DNA of 64,000 bases from Glycomyces harbinensis. GTDB lineage: Bacteria; Actinomycetota; Actinomycetes; Mycobacteriales; Micromonosporaceae. Both the position numbers and the translations under genes were made by a program. How positions within the stretch are numbered: the first letter of the stretch is position 1; the number at the start of each line of letters is the position of its first letter. Shown one piece after another: positions 61,953 through 64,000 of the stretch. The stretch is from assembly GCF_900101745.1 (NCBI RefSeq), contig NZ_FNAD01000002.1, positions 62,001 through 126,000 on the forward strand. Direction: 5' to 3'. The notes under the pieces were generated by a model. The model saw nothing but the letters and a program-made list of their open reading frames with translations. It was not told where the DNA came from and searched no databases.

Positions 61953-62417
61953 CTAGGCCTGGAGTTCGGCCAGGGCCTTCTGCCAGGCGCCCTGGTCGCG
62001 GGCCTCGCCGGGCAGGTTCATCTCGGCGAAGCGGACGACGCCGGACTTGTCGATGACGAAGGTGCCGCGGTTCGCCATGCCCTTGTCCTCGTTGAACACG
62101 CCGTAGGCCTGGGCGACCTCGCCGTGCGGCCAGAAGTCGCTCAGCAGCGGGAACTCGAAGCCCTGCTGCTTGGCCCACACCTTGTGCGCGAACGGGGAGT
62201 CGACGGAGACGCTGAGGACCTGGACCTCGTCGGTCTGGTAGGCGTCGAGGTTGTCGCGGATGCCGCACAGCTCGCCCTCGCACGTGCCGGTGAACGCGAA
62301 CGGGTAGAAGACCAGGAGGACGTGCTTCTCGCCGAGGAAGTCGGCGAGGGAGACCTCTTGGTTGTTCTGGTCCTTCAGGGTGAAGCCGGGGGCCTTGGTT
62401 CCGGTTTCGATCGGCAT
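61953..62417 (-). CDS. AhpE-type peroxiredoxin
   Basis: 154 aa. The peroxidatic Cys is in FYPFAFTGTCEGELCGIRDN (TGTCEGEL), with a second Cys four residues later. LSVSVDSPFAHKVWAKQQGF and LSDFWPHGEVAQAYGVFNED fill the thioredoxin-like fold. It reduces peroxides in the cytoplasm using mycoredoxin- or thioredoxin-type donors. CAAGGAGCG lies before the ATG. It follows DUF3052, the usual actinobacterial aceE neighbourhood. Confidence 0.92.
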   Translation of the reverse strand: MPIETGTKAPGFTLKDQNNQEVSLADFLGEKHVLLVFYPFAFTGTCEGELCGIRDNLDAYQTDEVQVLSVSVDSPFAHKVWAKQQGFEFPLLSDFWPHGEVAQAYGVFNEDKGMANRGTFVIDKSGVVRFAEMNLPGEARDQGAWQKALAELQA

Positions 62418-62475
62418 TCGCGCTCCTTGGGTGCGGCCCTCGCCCGAGGGCCTCGGTGGTCTGACGCGCTGAACG

Positions 62476-62892
62476 TTAGCGCCGCGCGACGACCATCCGC
62501 GAGGCGACCCAGTCGGGGGAGGCGTTGAGCGTCTTGGTCGATTTGAGGCCCGCCAGCGCCGCCGACTCCTCGACGTCGGCCGGCTCGATGTGGCCGCGCC
62601 TTCCGGCCTTGGGGGTCAGGAGCCAGACCACGCCGTTGTCGGCGAGCGGGTCGCGGGCGTCCAGCAGGAGGTCGACGAGGTCGCCGTCCTCCTCTCGGCA
62701 CCACAGCAGGACGGCGCCGACGATCTCGTCGGAGTCCTCGTCCAGCAGTTCGCCGACCGCCTCGATGACGGCGGTGCGCAGGGTCGCGTCGACGTCCGTG
62801 TCGAATCCGATTTCCATGACCGATTCGATACCGTCGAGCCCGAGTCGCTGTACGACGCTCGACACGTCCACCGGGCTGCTCGGAGCGTTCAA
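62476..62892 (-). CDS. DUF3052 protein
   Basis: 138 aa from a TTG start; GGAGGG lies 5 bases before it. DVSSVVQRLGLDGIESVMEI and AVLLWCREEDGDLVDLLLDA, then GVVWLLTPKAGRRGHIEPAD, match DUF3052, a family almost limited to actinobacteria and placed next to aceE. Function unknown. It is divergent from aceE over a 375-base region. Confidence 0.9.
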   Translation of the reverse strand: MNAPSSPVDVSSVVQRLGLDGIESVMEIGFDTDVDATLRTAVIEAVGELLDEDSDEIVGAVLLWCREEDGDLVDLLLDARDPLADNGVVWLLTPKAGRRGHIEPADVEESAALAGLKSTKTLNASPDWVASRMVVARR

Positions 62893-63267
62893 TTCGTCCC
62901 TCCATAGGTCGATTGCCAGAGCCTACCGCCCTGCTCTGCACAGCATATGAACTACAGCATAGGAGGTGCGGCATATGCGGCGCCCGCGCGCCCGCGCGCG
63001 GCCGGGGCGGAGGGGCCGTTCGCAAGGGCCCGAGAGGCGGAGGTGAGCGGGTGTTCACGTGGCCGTCATCTCTTCTGATAGCGCTTGACGCGCGGGGGCG
63101 CAGGTGAACGGCCTTCGAGGTCGCGGGGAGTGTGGGCGCGGTCGCATCATGCCGGGTGGGTCGACGATGCTCGCGGTAGATTCAAGGGAGGATGGTAGAA
63201 AACGATGACACTCTGCTGCCAACCGAGAAACCCTGCAAAGCCGCAGTCTTAGAACGAGGGATCGCCC
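62893..63267. other. Divergent control region of DUF3052 and aceE
   Basis: No supported gene. A 23-codon Arg-rich frame (62975-63046, MRRPRARARPG...) has a good GGAGGT six bases before its ATG but is probably chance or a leader. TTGACG at 63085-63090 and TAGATT near 63177 could be promoter parts, not paired convincingly. Confidence 0.4.
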
Positions 63268-64000
63268 GTGACCACGGAACAGAACCGGCCGCCCATCAGT
63301 GACGGATTGCCGACCCAAGTACCGGACACTGACCCCGGGGAGACCAGCGAATGGCTGGAATCCCTTGACGGCCTCCTCGACGGCGGCGGGCGCACCCGTG
63401 CCCGCTACGTCATGCAGCGGCTGCTCGAGCACGCCCGCAAGCGCCAGATCGGCGTCCCGGCGTCCACGAGCACCGACTATGTGAACACCATTCCCGTCGA
63501 GGCCGAGCCGCACTACCCCGGTGACGAGGCCGTCGAGCACCGCATCCGCAGCTTCGTGCGCTGGAACGCGGCGATGACCGTGCACCGCGCGCAGCGTCCC
63601 GGCATCGGCGTGGGCGGACACATCTCCACCTACGCCTCCGCGGCGAACCTGTACGAGGTGGGCTACAACCACTTCTTCCGCGGCCGCGACCACGTCGGCG
63701 GCGGCGACCAGATCTTCTTCCAGGGCCACGCCTCCCCCGGCATGTACGCCCGATCCTTTGTGGAAGGCCGGCTGACCGAGGACGACCTCGACGGCTTCCG
63801 CCAGGAGGTCTCGCGCCCGCAGGGCGGCCTGCCCTCCTACCCCCACCCCCGCCTGATGCCGGACTACTGGCAGTTCCCCACCGTGTCGATGGGCCTGGGC
63901 CCGATCAACGCGATCTACCAGGCGCTGTTCAACCGCTACATGGACGACCGGGGCCTGCGCGACACCAAGCAGCAGCAGGTGTGGGCGTTCCTGGGCGACG
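63268..64000 (+). CDS. aceE: Pyruvate dehydrogenase E1 component, homodimeric type (AceE), N-terminal part
   Basis: The first 244 residues from a GTG ([13 protein letters not shown]); the gene continues beyond the window. [40 protein letters not shown] and [20 protein letters not shown], then [20 protein letters not shown] match the start of AceE, which decarboxylates pyruvate with thiamine diphosphate and passes the acetyl group to E2. GAGGGA precedes the start. The neighbouring DUF3052 and AhpE genes support this. Confidence 0.95.
   Translation, partial: MTTEQNRPPISDGLPTQVPDTDPGETSEWLESLDGLLDGGGRTRARYVMQRLLEHARKRQIGVPASTSTDYVNTIPVEAEPHYPGDEAVEHRIRSFVRWNAAMTVHRAQRPGIGVGGHISTYASAANLYEVGYNHFFRGRDHVGGGDQIFFQGHASPGMYARSFVEGRLTEDDLDGFRQEVSRPQGGLPSYPHPRLMPDYWQFPTVSMGLGPINAIYQALFNRYMDDRGLRDTKQQQVWAFLGD

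Noticed and set aside
1-64000. CRISPR arrays, Cas genes, complete integrases or transposases
   Set aside because: No regular spacer-repeat array, no cas-type protein and no tyrosine or serine recombinase catalytic domain was found; only the free HTH proteins resemble recombinase parts.

Overview
The window is high-GC actinomycete chromosome (Actinomycetota). Signs are the strong G/C bias at third codon positions, a DinB/mycothiol-type protein, a homodimeric pyruvate dehydrogenase E1 beside DUF3052 and AhpE-type peroxiredoxin genes, a VLRF1-type release-factor homologue, LAL-type LuxR and SpoIIE phosphatase genes, and a LamG plus RHS secreted pair. A Glycomyces-like (Glycomycetaceae) host would fit, but the genus is an inference and not proven by the sequence.

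Layout. (1) 1-6300 is ordinary chromosome: the tail of a flavin monooxygenase, two tandem endonuclease/exonuclease/phosphatase-fold proteins (one Tat-exported), an FAD aromatic monooxygenase behind a 32-bp perfect palindrome, an unassigned iron-box-like site, a VLRF1 release-factor homologue, a DsbA/FrnE protein and tRNA-Val(UAC). (2) 6290-37250 is an accessory region, more AT-rich in patches and full of repeats and broken genes. It starts exactly at the tRNA-Val 3' end. It holds a membrane-protein cassette between 77-bp direct repeats, a truncated NB-ARC gene, a block of unknown genes, a HEPN (Ymh) gene overlapping a PIN-like gene with an in-frame amber codon, a tRNA-like relic, HEAT-repeat genes, a 13-kb LamG + RHS-HINT polymorphic toxin locus with two candidate immunity genes, and several small unknown, HAD and GNAT genes. 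Scattered through it is a recurring module: a 97-108 aa Hin-type HTH gene, in two of three copies followed by a 64-70 aa basic protein gene. Two further sites carry only a 40-bp stub of its 5' end. (3) 37250-64000 returns to ordinary chromosome: a LAL regulator, a YciI-like gene, a 1090-aa HEAT protein, a universal stress protein, CstA with YbdD, an Hsp70-ATPase/MFS fusion, small membrane and stress-type genes, two PP2C-type phosphatases, a peptide-type binding protein, a CDF transporter, two tandem duplicated lipoproteins, AhpE, DUF3052 and the start of aceE.

How the genes work together. The 2013-aa LamG protein and the 2236-aa RHS protein read as one exported unit whose C-terminal toxin is released next to a HINT domain, with immunity genes directly downstream. 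The HEPN and PIN-like genes are translationally coupled and look like a two-component RNase module of the abortive-infection or toxin type. The HTH/basic-protein module and its remnants mark junctions between unrelated cargo, so they probably belong to a mobile or recombination system that built the island. This module, the HEPN/PIN pair and the Hsp70-MFS fusion are the best candidates for undescribed biology. All calls are from reading the sequence; no database search was possible.
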